Positions 1-7,031 of a stretch of 17,456 nt of DNA are shown here, one piece after another. Within the stretch, counting starts at the first letter, position 1. Each line of letters starts with the position of its first letter. The stretch covers positions 1 through 17,456 of the forward strand of contig JANQEF010000246.1 in assembly GCA_028278465.1 (NCBI GenBank), in the 5' to 3' direction. Position numbers and translations under genes: made by a program. The notes under the pieces were generated by a model, which saw nothing but the letters and a program-made list of their open reading frames with translations, made no database searches and was not told where the DNA came from. This stretch comes from Dehalococcoidia bacterium (GTDB lineage: Bacteria; Chloroflexota; Dehalococcoidia; Lucifugimonadales; Lucifugimonadaceae).

Positions 1-706
1 GGTTCATGACCGGTCGCAGGCCAGGCGGCACTGTGCGCTGTATGGCCAGCGCCGCGCCGATCTGCGGCGTCAGCTCGATCACAAAACGCGTGCTCTTGAC
101 CACAGGCGTTCCGCTGGCGCTGATGCCACCGACGCCGCCGCCGTTCTCCGTCGATGTGTCCATCAACTGCACCGCGCCGACCGCGGTCTCTGTGATCGAG
201 TAGTCGCGGTCCATCAGCCAGACCGTGATCTCGGCCTTCTCGCCGTCTTCCAGCAGCAGGTCACCGTTGTGGCTGCCGACGAACTCGACCGACCACGGAA
301 CGTCTGGCAGCCGCTGGTGCTCATCCGAGTACGAGATGACAGACGCGGGCACAGACGATGAGTCGGAGTCGGGGTCAACGCCCGATCTGTCCGCCGTGTA
401 CGGCGCAGACAGGTCGATCGGCTCGCCTGCCAGCGAGTTCGAGACGACGAACACGATCCTGTAGACGGAGGACTGTGTCTCTGTCTGCGCGCTGAAGGCG
501 AACACGCTGCCACTCTGCCGGAGCCTCGATCGCGTCTCTTGCAGGCCTGCGAAGACCGTCTGTTTCACGGCTTCGGACGAGAAGACGCCGGCCGACAGCA
601 CGGTGAACGAGAAGACGCTCGCAACCACCACGAACGCGATGAGGACGATAGACGTTTCGAGCCCGGTGATGCCGCGCTCGCGCAGGACGGTTCCCCTCTG
701 GGCCAT
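1..706 (-). CDS. Archaellin (archaeal-type flagellin), paralog 1, 3' end at window edge
   Basis: Predicted subunit of an archaellum-like surface filament. Translation from the ATG at 704-706 gives 235 residues and is still open at base 1. The paralog at 1959-2669 ends two residues later (LN), so probably only a couple of codons are missing. The N-terminus is a class III (prepilin/archaellin-type) signal: basic residues, then RERG, predicted cleavage after G12, then ITGLETSIVLIAFVVVAS, a hydrophobic assembly helix. The globular part has the archaellin-typical SHNGD...LLEDGEKAEI segment (about 145-160), a possible metal loop, and a conserved STENGGGVGGI stretch (about 185-195). A Shine-Dalgarno GAGGGG sits about 7 nt before the ATG. 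No archaellum motor or prepilin peptidase gene is visible here. A type IV pilin is the alternative, but the length and C-terminal half favour archaellin. Confidence 0.85.
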   Translation of the reverse strand, partial: MAQRGTVLRERGITGLETSIVLIAFVVVASVFSFTVLSAGVFSSEAVKQTVFAGLQETRSRLRQSGSVFAFSAQTETQSSVYRIVFVVSNSLAGEPIDLSAPYTADRSGVDPDSDSSSVPASVISYSDEHQRLPDVPWSVEFVGSHNGDLLLEDGEKAEITVWLMDRDYSITETAVGAVQLMDTSTENGGGVGGISASGTPVVKSTRFVIELTPQIGAALAIQRTVPPGLRPVMN

Positions 707-720
707 CGATTTCCCCTCTG
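691..720 (-). repeat. 10-bp direct repeat spanning the archaellin 1 start codon
   Basis: TTCCCCTCTG occurs at 691-700 and again at 711-720, exactly 20 bp apart. On the coding (minus) strand each copy reads CAGAGGGGAA. The upstream copy supplies the ribosome binding site; the other covers codons 3 to 6. A near copy (CAGAGGGAA) lies at 798-806 in a hairpin loop of the leader. It may be chance in purine-rich sequence or a site for a regulator of translation. Confidence 0.5.
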
Positions 721-744
721 TCAGCCGTCCACGCAGCGCGACAG

Positions 745-839
745 GCGTCCGGTCTCCCGGACTCTCCCCCTCGTCGTGCCGCTTCGGTCAACCCGGCTTC
801 CCTCTGTGCCGGGCCACACACAGGTGGGTGTGAGTGGCC
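745..839 (-). promoter_or_regulatory. Structured 5' leader of archaellin 1
   Basis: Several stems can be drawn in the transcribed (minus) strand upstream of the start at 706. A perfect 6-bp stem at 747-752/757-762 closes a GAGA (GNRA-type) tetraloop. A 6-bp stem at 792-797/808-813 has a 10-nt loop containing CAGAGGG. A compound stem at 812-816/835-839 and 817-821/828-832 is partly exclusive with the second. The paralog has a comparable pair of hairpins with the same CAGAGGG sequence in a loop. This suggests a shared post-transcriptional control element, but the transcription start is unknown and no known riboswitch class was matched. Confidence 0.4.
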
Positions 840-1435
840 GCCGCACAGGCCGGATTCGGCTGACACTCACCACTTTGGAGACCAGCACGCACGGCGTAAC
901 TGGGCCTTTCCGCAGGTCAAGTCGAAGACCTCAACAGTTCCCGCTCCGTGGTTGGGCGCAGGGCTCGGCGCGATCGATTCGACAGGCCGAAACCGGTCGA
1001 AAACCGTCTTTGAGGGCCGTTTGCCAGCCGCCTGCAATAACAAGTCTTTGCTATCGCGCCGACGAATCCTGAACTCGAACCGAGGCCACCGGACGGAGCG
1101 CACTCATGGCAGGTGCATGAATTCGTGATAGGGTTGTCGGCTACGTGCGACTTTCACTCCAGAGCCGCACGGAATCACGGACGTGGAGCAACAATCAGCA
1201 TGAGGTCAGAGATGCGAAACATGCCGGTATTCCTTATTACCGGCCTCGCCAACTGACGCTGAGCCTCCGCCGCCGGTCCGCTTCCAGGACCTGACGGCGC
1301 CAATCGGGCACAGCGCAGTCGGCAGGCCAAAAAGCCAGGTTTCTGGCTGGCTGCGCTTAGAGCCCGAACGATCCTACGTTCCGTCCTCTCTCTGCCGTTG
1401 CCAGCCGGGCAAGTCATTACAGCAGGGAGAACAGA
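840..1435. other. Long non-coding stretch between archaellin 1 leader and luxR-type gene
   Basis: No open frame here looks like a real protein. It should contain divergent promoters for archaellin 1 (minus) and the regulator (plus), but neither could be placed with confidence. Two inverted repeats stand out: GCCGGTA/TACCGGC at 1223-1229/1238-1244 with an 8-nt spacer, and AGCCAG/CTGGCT at 1333-1338/1343-1348 with a GTTT loop. Both lie in the 215 bp before the regulator start and could be operator or leader elements. Confidence 0.45.
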
Positions 1436-1726
1436 ATGCAGTCGACATTCCATGAGCGGACCGCCAACCGGTTCCCGTTCGCCGCGCGCCCGTCAAGACC
1501 AGCTTTCTACCCGGTGTCAGCCGACGCCGAGTTGCTTAGCGACAGGGAGCTCGAGGTGCTTCGGCACGTAGCGGAAGGTCTCAGCAACAAGGAGATCGCT
1601 TCCGTGCTCGAGATCAGCACCCACACAGTCGCAAGGCACGTTACGAACATCATGCGAAAGCTGGATGCGGCTAACCGGGCTCAGGCGGCCACCATGGCGC
1701 TGCGCACGGGCTTGCTCGTCTACTGA
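1436..1726 (+). CDS. Single-domain LuxR/GerE-type helix-turn-helix regulator
   Basis: A 96-residue protein made of a short N-terminal tail (1-30) and one GerE/LuxR DNA-binding domain (about 31-96). The family pattern is clear: LLSDRELEVLRHVAEGLSNKEIA, then LEISTHTVARHVTNIMRKLDAANRAQA, where STHTVARHVTNIMRKL is the recognition helix region. It has no receiver or ligand-binding domain, so its activity is probably set by its amount or by a partner. The start is supported by AGGGAGA at 1424-1430. It lies on the opposite strand between two archaellin genes, which makes it a candidate regulator of the filament. That role is inferred from position only. Confidence 0.85.
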   Translation: MQSTFHERTANRFPFAARPSRPAFYPVSADAELLSDRELEVLRHVAEGLSNKEIASVLEISTHTVARHVTNIMRKLDAANRAQAATMALRTGLLVY

Positions 1727-1799
1727 TGCAAGACCGTGTCCCGCCACCGGTTGTCTCTGCGCTCGAAGCCTCACCACCGGTCCGCGATCCGTGAAAACA

Positions 1800-1843
1800 G
1801 AACAGGCGGTTCCCCGTCGACAGGGGGACCGCTCGTTCTTGTT
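1800..1843. terminator. Probable bidirectional terminator between luxR-type gene and archaellin 2
   Basis: A 10-bp stem (1806-1815 with 1823-1832, one G-T wobble) closes a 7-nt loop GTCGACA. It extends after a small internal loop through GAAC/GTTC (1800-1803/1835-1838). The plus strand continues into TTCTTGTT and the minus strand into TGTTCTGTTTTC, so it could stop transcription from either side. It sits 80 bp after the plus-strand regulator and about 120 bp after the end of the minus-strand archaellin gene. The T tracts are interrupted, so efficiency is uncertain. Confidence 0.65.
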
Positions 1844-1958
1844 GGGTCGCTCTCGGGGTTCAGCTGAGGGGAGTGCCGACCCCGAGATCCGTCCCGTTGG
1901 CCTTGTGCCGCCCGGTGCCCGGCCAGGACACCGGCGAACGCCACATGAGTGCGCCTCG

Positions 1959-2669
1959 CTAGTTCAGGTTCATCACCGGCCTCAGGCCCTGCGGTATCGC
2001 TCTCTGCACCGTCAGCGCCGACCCGACCTGCGGCGAGAGCTCAAGCACGAAGCGCGTCGACTTCCCCACCAGCACCCCTGTGCTCTCGATCCCTCCAACG
2101 CCGCCGCCGTTCTCCGTCGACGCGTCCATGAACGCCGCCGAGTCGTCCTCCGTCTCTCTTACCTCGCTATTGCGATCCAGCAGCCACACCGTCACCTCGG
2201 CCTTTTCGCCATCTTCCAGGAGCGTGTCACCGTTGTGGTCGCCGATGAACAGGATTGACCACGGCACATTGGATAGGCGCTGGTTCTCATCGGCGTACGA
2301 GACGACCGTCCCGGACCCGTTTGAAGGCACGAAGTCCGGGTCGAGTCCAACGCTGTCGGCGGCGTATGCGGGCGTCAGGTCAACAGGCTCGCCCGCCAAC
2401 GAGTTCGAGACCATGAAGACCAGCTTGTAGACGGCGTCCGTTGAGCCAACTTTTGCCGAAAAGGCGAAGGTGGATCCGGTCTGCTGGAGCCTGGTTCGGG
2501 TCTCTCTGAGACCGGCGAAGATGGTCTGCTTGTTCGCCTCAGAGGCGAAGACGCCGGCGGAGAGGACGGTGAACGAGAAGACGGAGCCCACTACGACGAA
2601 TGCGATCAGCACGATCGCCGTCTCGAGCCCGGTTATGCCCCGCTCGACGCGAGGTCCCCTCACAGACAT
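1959..2669 (-). CDS. Archaellin (archaeal-type flagellin), paralog 2
   Basis: Complete 236-residue archaellin, strongly similar along its whole length to the partial gene at 1-706. It has a class III signal: VERG with predicted cleavage after G11, then ITGLETAIVLIAFVVVGSVF as the hydrophobic N-terminal helix that packs in the filament core. The globular domain carries D144, N146 and D148 followed by LLEDGEKAEV, an EF-hand-like acidic loop seen in archaellins, then STENGGGVGGI (about 184-194) and the terminal GLRPVMNLN. GGGAG about 8 nt upstream supports the ATG at 2667-2669. The two genes look like a duplication now separated by the regulator. Differences concentrate in about residues 73-125 and 168-180, probably the exposed region. 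No assembly gene is present in the window. Confidence 0.88.
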   Translation of the reverse strand: MSVRGPRVERGITGLETAIVLIAFVVVGSVFSFTVLSAGVFASEANKQTIFAGLRETRTRLQQTGSTFAFSAKVGSTDAVYKLVFMVSNSLAGEPVDLTPAYAADSVGLDPDFVPSNGSGTVVSYADENQRLSNVPWSILFIGDHNGDTLLEDGEKAEVTVWLLDRNSEVRETEDDSAAFMDASTENGGGVGGIESTGVLVGKSTRFVLELSPQVGSALTVQRAIPQGLRPVMNLN

Positions 2670-2710
2670 CGGTCACTCCCAGTTGCCGCCAGTAACGGCT
2701 ATTCGCAACC

Positions 2711-2763
2711 GGGTGCCCGTCCAAAGCCCCCTCTGGACACCCACACACAGCGCATCCGCTGTG
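2711..2763 (-). promoter_or_regulatory. Structured 5' leader of archaellin 2
   Basis: On the minus strand a perfect 7-bp hairpin, CACAGCG-GATG-CGCTGTG (2746-2763), is followed by a bulged stem (2711-2715/2738-2742 and 2720-2723/2734-2737). CAGAGGG lies at the 5' side of that second hairpin's loop. The order hairpin, TGTGTGG, hairpin with CAGAGGG resembles the archaellin 1 leader. The element ends about 40 nt before the start codon. Function is unknown. Confidence 0.4.
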
Positions 2764-2958
2764 CAGGTCTCCACAACCATCGCCGGTCAGCCCGCACCGG
2801 TAACCGGGAAAAGCGCATTGGCCGGTTGCAGGAACCGCCTAGCGCGATGACTGATCGCCGCGTCGCAGGAGCGACGTGAATCCGGCCGGACAGCGCCCAG
2901 TTGAGAGAAGTGAGCTTGCAGAGAACGGCCGGGTTACTGACCGAAGAGTGTGAGAGGC
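2764..2958. other. Intergenic stretch between SelA-like gene and archaellin 2
   Basis: No gene seen. It holds a perfect stem CGTCGC/GCGACG (2861-2866/2871-2876, 4-nt loop), an adjacent 10-bp palindrome TCCGGCCGGA (2881-2890) and an 11-bp palindrome CCGGTAACCGG (2797-2807). The first two may help end transcription of the SelA-like gene (its stop is at 2959), but no T tract follows. The archaellin 2 promoter should also lie here or just downstream. Confidence 0.35.
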
Positions 2959-4098
2959 CTACTTAGCCAGCGCTTCGAGCAGGCGGTCCGCGATGATCTC
3001 TTCTTCGCCGTCCTGGACGTTGACCATGACGATGTTGATCTCGTCACGAACTCCGCCGCCGCCAACCAGGATCGGCGGGTCGCCGTCCTTGAGGGTCTGT
3101 CGGATCTCGGAAGGCGAAGGGCCGGTCCAGCCGCGCTCGAAGTAGATAACGGGCTGCGGCCCCTGCCGGTCCACCGGCGTGTCTTCGATCACTACACCCA
3201 AGCCTTCGATGCCCTCCAGCCTGCGGGCGACGTATTCGGCTTTGGTGCGCCAGCCTGCGATCAGCGCCGCCTCGTCGGTATCCATGAACAGCTCGAGCGC
3301 CGTCACCATTCCGACAAGGTTCTCCTTCGACACCTTCATCGGACGGCCAATGCCGGCTCTCGGGCTGTCGAGGTTGAGCGAGTTGACGAAGGCGGCCTCC
3401 ATCAGGTCCTTGCGTCCGGCGAGCAGACCGGCCGACTGCGGCCCGCCGATCCCCTTGCCGCCGCTGAAGGCGACCATGTCTGCGCCCATCCTGATGAACT
3501 TCGACAGGTTGTCCCGAGGCGGCACCTCGGCGGCTGCGTCGACGATGACCGGCACATCGTGGGCGTGCGCGATCTCGATCGTCTTCTCAAGACCCAGCCC
3601 CGGCTTGATGAACGGGCCAATCACGTAGGCGACTGCGCAGGTCTTGTCTGTGAACGCCGATTCGAGGTGGTAAGGCCTCGCCGCGTCGCCCGCTCCAAAC
3701 TCCACAATCGTAGCGCCGGACGTCTCGAAGGCGCCGTCGTACCTGTTGCGCTGCCCTCGGAAGATAAGGATCTCGTTCTTCAATCCGGTCGTGTCGGGGA
3801 GTTGCTCGACCTTTGCCTCGTCGACGCCGGTCATGCAGGCTGCCGCCATCAGCACCTCGGCCGCGGCGCACCCTGCGGTGACCAGTCCCATCTCGGCGCC
3901 GCACGCACGCGCCACCACCTCGCCGGCGGCACGGTTCAGGTCCGTCATGTCGACGAACGCTGTCGCCGCCTCGTCCATCGCCCGCAGGACCTCGGGCCGC
4001 ATCAGGCTTCCGCCCAGCGAGGTGACCCAGCTCTGCGCGTTGATCAGCGGCTTCACGCCGAGTTTCTTGTAGGCCTCGGGCCAGTGTTGTGAGGTCAT
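2959..4098 (-). CDS. SelA-like PLP-dependent enzyme (aminotransferase fold type I)
   Basis: A 379-residue cytosolic enzyme of the selenocysteine synthase / D-glucosaminate-6-phosphate ammonia-lyase-like branch of fold type I PLP enzymes. Visible marks are the N-terminal GVKPLINAQSWVTSLGGSLM (about 14-33), the LVTAGCAAAEVLMAAA helix region (72-87), D187 in VIVDAAAEVPP as the likely pyridine-nitrogen ligand, and SGGKGIGGPQSAG (212-224), where K215 should form the PLP Schiff base. True SelA is about 460 residues with an extra N-terminal domain; this protein is shorter and there is no selB, selD or tRNA-Sec nearby. An amino-sugar or amino-acid lyase/aminotransferase is therefore more likely than selenocysteine synthesis. 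The substrate cannot be read from sequence. GGAAGAG before the ATG supports the start. Confidence 0.82.
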   Translation of the reverse strand: MTSQHWPEAYKKLGVKPLINAQSWVTSLGGSLMRPEVLRAMDEAATAFVDMTDLNRAAGEVVARACGAEMGLVTAGCAAAEVLMAAACMTGVDEAKVEQLPDTTGLKNEILIFRGQRNRYDGAFETSGATIVEFGAGDAARPYHLESAFTDKTCAVAYVIGPFIKPGLGLEKTIEIAHAHDVPVIVDAAAEVPPRDNLSKFIRMGADMVAFSGGKGIGGPQSAGLLAGRKDLMEAAFVNSLNLDSPRAGIGRPMKVSKENLVGMVTALELFMDTDEAALIAGWRTKAEYVARRLEGIEGLGVVIEDTPVDRQGPQPVIYFERGWTGPSPSEIRQTLKDGDPPILVGGGGVRDEINIVMVNVQDGEEEIIADRLLEALAK

Positions 4099-4219
4099 CT
4101 GGGTTCTCTTCCACGCCGGCGCTACTGCCGGCCAGGTCTTTCCCCGAAGGGGAGTTGTTCGAAGCGGTTCAGGGCCGGCGTCCCACGGCTACCAGCACGC
4201 GTTCCGCCAAACCGGCGCA

Positions 4220-4225
4220 AGTTTA
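4220..4225 (-). promoter_or_regulatory. Putative -10 element (TAAACT) of SelA-like gene
   Basis: The minus strand reads TAAACTTG, 122 nt before the start at 4098. The same octamer lies upstream of rlmN and a close variant upstream of the alcohol dehydrogenase gene. No convincing -35 is visible. It implies transcription separate from rlmN. Confidence 0.4.
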
Positions 4226-4268
4226 GCGCGCGACACGGCGACGCGCTGCATCAGACAGCGCGACCGGT

Positions 4269-5462
4269 TCAGTCCTGCGCAGACTCCGCGTCCAGCGCCC
4301 GCGCTCGTAGCTGCCCGCAACCGGCGTCGATGTCGATCCCCTTCTCCATGCGGATCGTCGAGGGCACACCGTACTCTCGCAGCTTCTGCTGGAAGGCGTT
4401 TCTGAACTCGCGCGCCGGGCGCTTGAACGGCCCATCGGCGGTCGGGTTCACAGGTATCAGGTTCACGTGGCAGAGCATGCCTTTGAGCAGTTTTCCGAGC
4501 GCTTCGGCGTGCGATACCGAGTCGTTCTGACCGTGCAGCAGCACGTATTCGAAGAAGATGCGCCGGTTGGTCTTGTCGACGTACTTCCGGCAGGCGTCGA
4601 TCAGTGTCTCGATCGGGTAGCGTCGGTTAACCGGCATCGTCTCGGACCTGGTCTCGTTGTCGGGCGCATGCAGCGAGACGGCGAGGTTGATCTGCATGTC
4701 TTCGCCCGCCATACGTAGGATCTGCGGCACCAGGCCGACCGTGGAGACGGTGATGTGCCGCGCTCCGATGTGAAGTCCCTGGTCGTCGTTCAGCGTACGG
4801 ATCGCCGCCATGCTGTTCTCGTAGTTCGCCAGCGGCTCGCCCATCCCCATGAACACGACGTTGGTCACGCCCTGCCGTTCGCCCTTCGATCTCGAGCCGG
4901 CTTCGATCTGCTGCTGGTCCTCTGCCCGCGCTATTCGCTCCATATAGACGACCTGTGAAACGATCTCGCCGACTGATAGCTGCCGCCGGAAGCCCTGCTG
5001 GCCGGTGGCGCAGAAGGTGCAGCCGAGAGCGCAGCCGGCCTGCGTCGAAACGCACACTGTACGGCGCACCTTCCGGTGACCGTCCGGCTCGTAGCGCATC
5101 AGCACTGTCTCGATCAACTCGCCGTCCGGCAGTTTGAACAGCGCCTTGTCCGTCGAGCCGTCCTTGGACGTGAGGTGCATCACCTTTTCAAGCGGGCTGA
5201 GTATGAACCTGCTTGCGAGCTGCTCGCGGAGCTTCGCCGGCAACGATGTCATCTCATCCAGTGACTCGCGGACCTCGAAGTAGAGCGAACGCCAGAGCTG
5301 GCGGGCGCGGTACGGCGCTTCGCCAAGGTCGACGACCGCCTTTTCCAACTCGTCGCGTGACAGGTCGAAGAGCGAGCGCGCTTCATCCTCGCCGTCTGGG
5401 GGTTCGGCGGACGGCGCGGGGTCGATATGCAGCTCGAACGAGCCGTCTTTCGTGGAGGTCAT
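4269..5462 (-). CDS. rlmN: 23S rRNA (adenine(2503)-C(2))-methyltransferase RlmN
   Basis: Radical SAM enzyme that methylates C2 of A2503 in 23S rRNA, and A37 of some tRNAs in the family, using a [4Fe-4S] cluster and a methyl-cysteine intermediate. The 397-residue protein has an N-terminal RlmN domain (about 31-125, LFDLSRDELEKAVVDLGEAPYRARQ in part) and E118 in the conserved IET region. The cluster motif C144-x3-C148-x2-C151 (CALGCTFC) follows, then GMGEP (206-210), SLHAP (263-267) and the catalytic C382 in DAGCGQL. Length is close to E. coli RlmN. There is no strong Shine-Dalgarno before the ATG at 5462, so the first 25 or so non-conserved residues are the least certain part; the start could be internal. 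Confidence 0.96.
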   Translation of the reverse strand: MTSTKDGSFELHIDPAPSAEPPDGEDEARSLFDLSRDELEKAVVDLGEAPYRARQLWRSLYFEVRESLDEMTSLPAKLREQLASRFILSPLEKVMHLTSKDGSTDKALFKLPDGELIETVLMRYEPDGHRKVRRTVCVSTQAGCALGCTFCATGQQGFRRQLSVGEIVSQVVYMERIARAEDQQQIEAGSRSKGERQGVTNVVFMGMGEPLANYENSMAAIRTLNDDQGLHIGARHITVSTVGLVPQILRMAGEDMQINLAVSLHAPDNETRSETMPVNRRYPIETLIDACRKYVDKTNRRIFFEYVLLHGQNDSVSHAEALGKLLKGMLCHVNLIPVNPTADGPFKRPAREFRNAFQQKLREYGVPSTIRMEKGIDIDAGCGQLRARALDAESAQD

Positions 5463-5526
5463 GGTCGGAGTTCTGAAACGGACCTGAGCCTGATGGCCTC
5501 AGTCCTCGATCAGCAAACAGAGTTCA

Positions 5527-5532
5527 AGTTTA
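5527..5532 (-). promoter_or_regulatory. Putative -10 element (TAAACT) of rlmN
   Basis: The minus strand reads TAAACTTGA 65 nt upstream of the rlmN start, in the 130-bp gap shared with the divergent glycosidase gene. It matches the element before the SelA-like gene. A -35 was not recognised. Confidence 0.4.
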
Positions 5533-5592
5533 CCGCTGCCTGTGTCGAAATAGCCGAGCGGAACGCTACGTCAGCACATAGACTCGTTGGTT

Positions 5593-6867
5593 ATGACCAA
5601 GACCCAACCGCCCGAATCCCACTCGCCCGACGGCCAGTCTCTCGAGGAGCTGGTCCTCGCCCGGCTGCGAGGCAACCGCCGCACAGGCTACGACCCGTTC
5701 TACAGGTTCAACTACGAGTACTCGATCCCATCGCCCGGCCGCTACCAGTGGCAGTGGTTCTGGGACTCCTGCTTCCACATCATCGCGCTCGCAAAGCTCG
5801 ACAACGGGATGGCGGTGCGTGAGTTGCAGACGCTGCTGACCGCGCAGCGGGACGACGGGTTCATCGGCCACATCACATACTGGGGACGCCGGGGCGCCTT
5901 CCTGAGTGCGCTCTACATGCAGAGCCGGTTCGGCGAGTGGCGAAGAAGGCACTCCGCGATGCTCCAGCCGCCGTTGCTGGCGCAGGCCGTCGAAGCCGTC
6001 TACAGGGCTAACAACGACCGCGACTTTCTCAACGAAACGCTGCCAAAGGTGCTTGCCTACTACGACTGGCTTCTGCGGGAGCGTGATCCCGACGGGACCG
6101 GGCTGATCTCGATCATCTCGCCATACGAATGCGGAATGGACAACTCACCGGTATTCGATTCAGTCCTCGGACTCTCACATCCCGGCCGTTTCGGGCTGCT
6201 GTGGAAGAACAGAACTCTTGACCTGATCAACATGATGCGTGGCAACTTCGACCATTCGAAGATCCGCCGCCGCAACGGCTTCAGCGTGGTCGACCCGCTG
6301 ATGAACGCAGTGCTCGCAGACGGCCTAAGAGCGGCGGCAAGGCTGGCGGCGGATTCGGACCTCGCCGGCAGGGCATCTGAGATCGAAGCACAGGCAGCCG
6401 CTACCGAGGCAGCGATCAACGAACAGCTGTGGGATGAGGAGCTTGGCTACTACGTCTACCTGTCCGGCAAGGACAGGACGCGGCTAAACGATCTCACCGC
6501 TGGTTCGATCATGCCGTTCATAAACCAGTCAACGCCTCCAGAGCGGGTCAGGCGCGTCGTGGAAGACCACCTGTGCAACGAGGAGGAGTTCTGGGCGACA
6601 CTCCCGGTGCCGAGCGTGGCACGCAATCACCCCGACTACGATGCTGTCGGCGAAAGCTCGATCTGGCGCGGTCCGGTCTGCATGAACCTGAACTGGTTCT
6701 TCGTGCGCGGCCTGCGTCTTCACGGGTATGACAGCATCGCGGATGAGCTTGCCAGGCGCTCGAAAGAGGCGGCGCAGAAGGACTTCCGGGAGTTCTACTC
6801 GCCGGAAACGGGCGCTGGAATGCGCGGAACCGAGTTCGGCTGGGCAACTGTAGCCGTCGATATGTAG
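5593..6867 (+). CDS. GH63/trehalase-like glycoside hydrolase (glucosylglycerate hydrolase-like)
   Basis: A 424-residue (alpha/alpha)6-barrel glycosidase of the GH63/GH37-like group, with no signal peptide, so likely cytosolic. Marks in order: WQWFWDSCFH (53-62), the family's substrate-site WD; YECGMDNSP (178-186), with D183 as probable general acid; GPVCMNLNWFFVRGL (360-374); and REFYSPETGAGM (399-410), with E400 a candidate general base. The layout resembles bacterial glucosylglycerate / mannosylglycerate hydrolases, which recycle compatible solutes; substrate assignment is by analogy. ATG at 5593 is preferred over an in-frame TTG at 5587; neither has a clear Shine-Dalgarno. It is divergent from rlmN. 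Confidence 0.8.
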   Translation: MTKTQPPESHSPDGQSLEELVLARLRGNRRTGYDPFYRFNYEYSIPSPGRYQWQWFWDSCFHIIALAKLDNGMAVRELQTLLTAQRDDGFIGHITYWGRRGAFLSALYMQSRFGEWRRRHSAMLQPPLLAQAVEAVYRANNDRDFLNETLPKVLAYYDWLLRERDPDGTGLISIISPYECGMDNSPVFDSVLGLSHPGRFGLLWKNRTLDLINMMRGNFDHSKIRRRNGFSVVDPLMNAVLADGLRAAARLAADSDLAGRASEIEAQAAATEAAINEQLWDEELGYYVYLSGKDRTRLNDLTAGSIMPFINQSTPPERVRRVVEDHLCNEEEFWATLPVPSVARNHPDYDAVGESSIWRGPVCMNLNWFFVRGLRLHGYDSIADELARRSKEAAQKDFREFYSPETGAGMRGTEFGWATVAVDM

Positions 6868-6870
6868 CTT

Positions 6871-6938
6871 TTAACCGTCTGTTAAACAAACGCCCTTCCC
6901 CGACGGGCGGCAAATTGTTAGCACTGTGTTAACGTTCT
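6871..6938 (+). promoter_or_regulatory. Pho box-like tandem repeats upstream of pstB
   Basis: Two pairs of direct repeats, each with an 11-bp period: TTAAC at 6871 and TTAAA at 6882, then TTAGC at 6918 and TTAAC at 6929. An 11-bp repeat period is the signature of PhoB/PhoP binding sites, where each monomer contacts one 7-bp unit on the same DNA face. The second pair ends about 5 to 10 bp upstream of a TATCTT -10, the usual place for a Pho box that replaces the -35. Its location directly before pstB-phoU supports phosphate control. Confidence 0.65.
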
Positions 6939-6943
6939 GGCCC

Positions 6944-6949
6944 TATCTT
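6944..6949 (+). promoter_or_regulatory. Putative -10 element (TATCTT) of pstB-phoU
   Basis: CTATCTTGA lies just downstream of the Pho box-like repeats and 83 nt before the pstB start. The same CTATCTTGA string occurs before the lipoprotein gene at 12853. No -35 hexamer is seen at normal spacing, as expected for an activator-dependent promoter. Confidence 0.5.
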
Positions 6950-7031
6950 GAGCCGCTGTGCAATTTAAACGGGACCATTCTCACGTCGTTGCCGCAGAGG
7001 TGACGCACGGTTCAGCAGAAGAGTTCACTCT

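Noticed and set aside
539..1072. 177-residue plus-strand open frame over the archaellin 1 leader
   Set aside because: Overlaps the archaellin 5' end and leader, low-complexity arginine-rich translation, no ribosome binding site or family resemblance.
1017..1082. tRNA-like GTTCGAGTTC on the minus strand
   Set aside because: No acceptor stem, anticodon arm or other tRNA feature could be folded around it.
2797..2958. Possible GEMM (cyclic di-GMP-I) riboswitch, from CCGGTTACCG and GCCGGGTTAC strings near archaellin 2
   Set aside because: The conserved GACGCAAAGC and GGCAAACC segments of that class were not found on either strand.
2950..4092. Long open frame on the plus strand opposite the SelA-like gene
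   Set aside because: It mirrors the PLP enzyme gene in a high-GC region and its translation has no family pattern; the minus-strand product is clearly recognisable.
6891..6909. CGCCC/GGGCG hairpin as terminator of the glycosidase gene
   Set aside because: Only 5 bp with a 9-nt loop and no T tract after it; it also lies between the two Pho box-like pairs.
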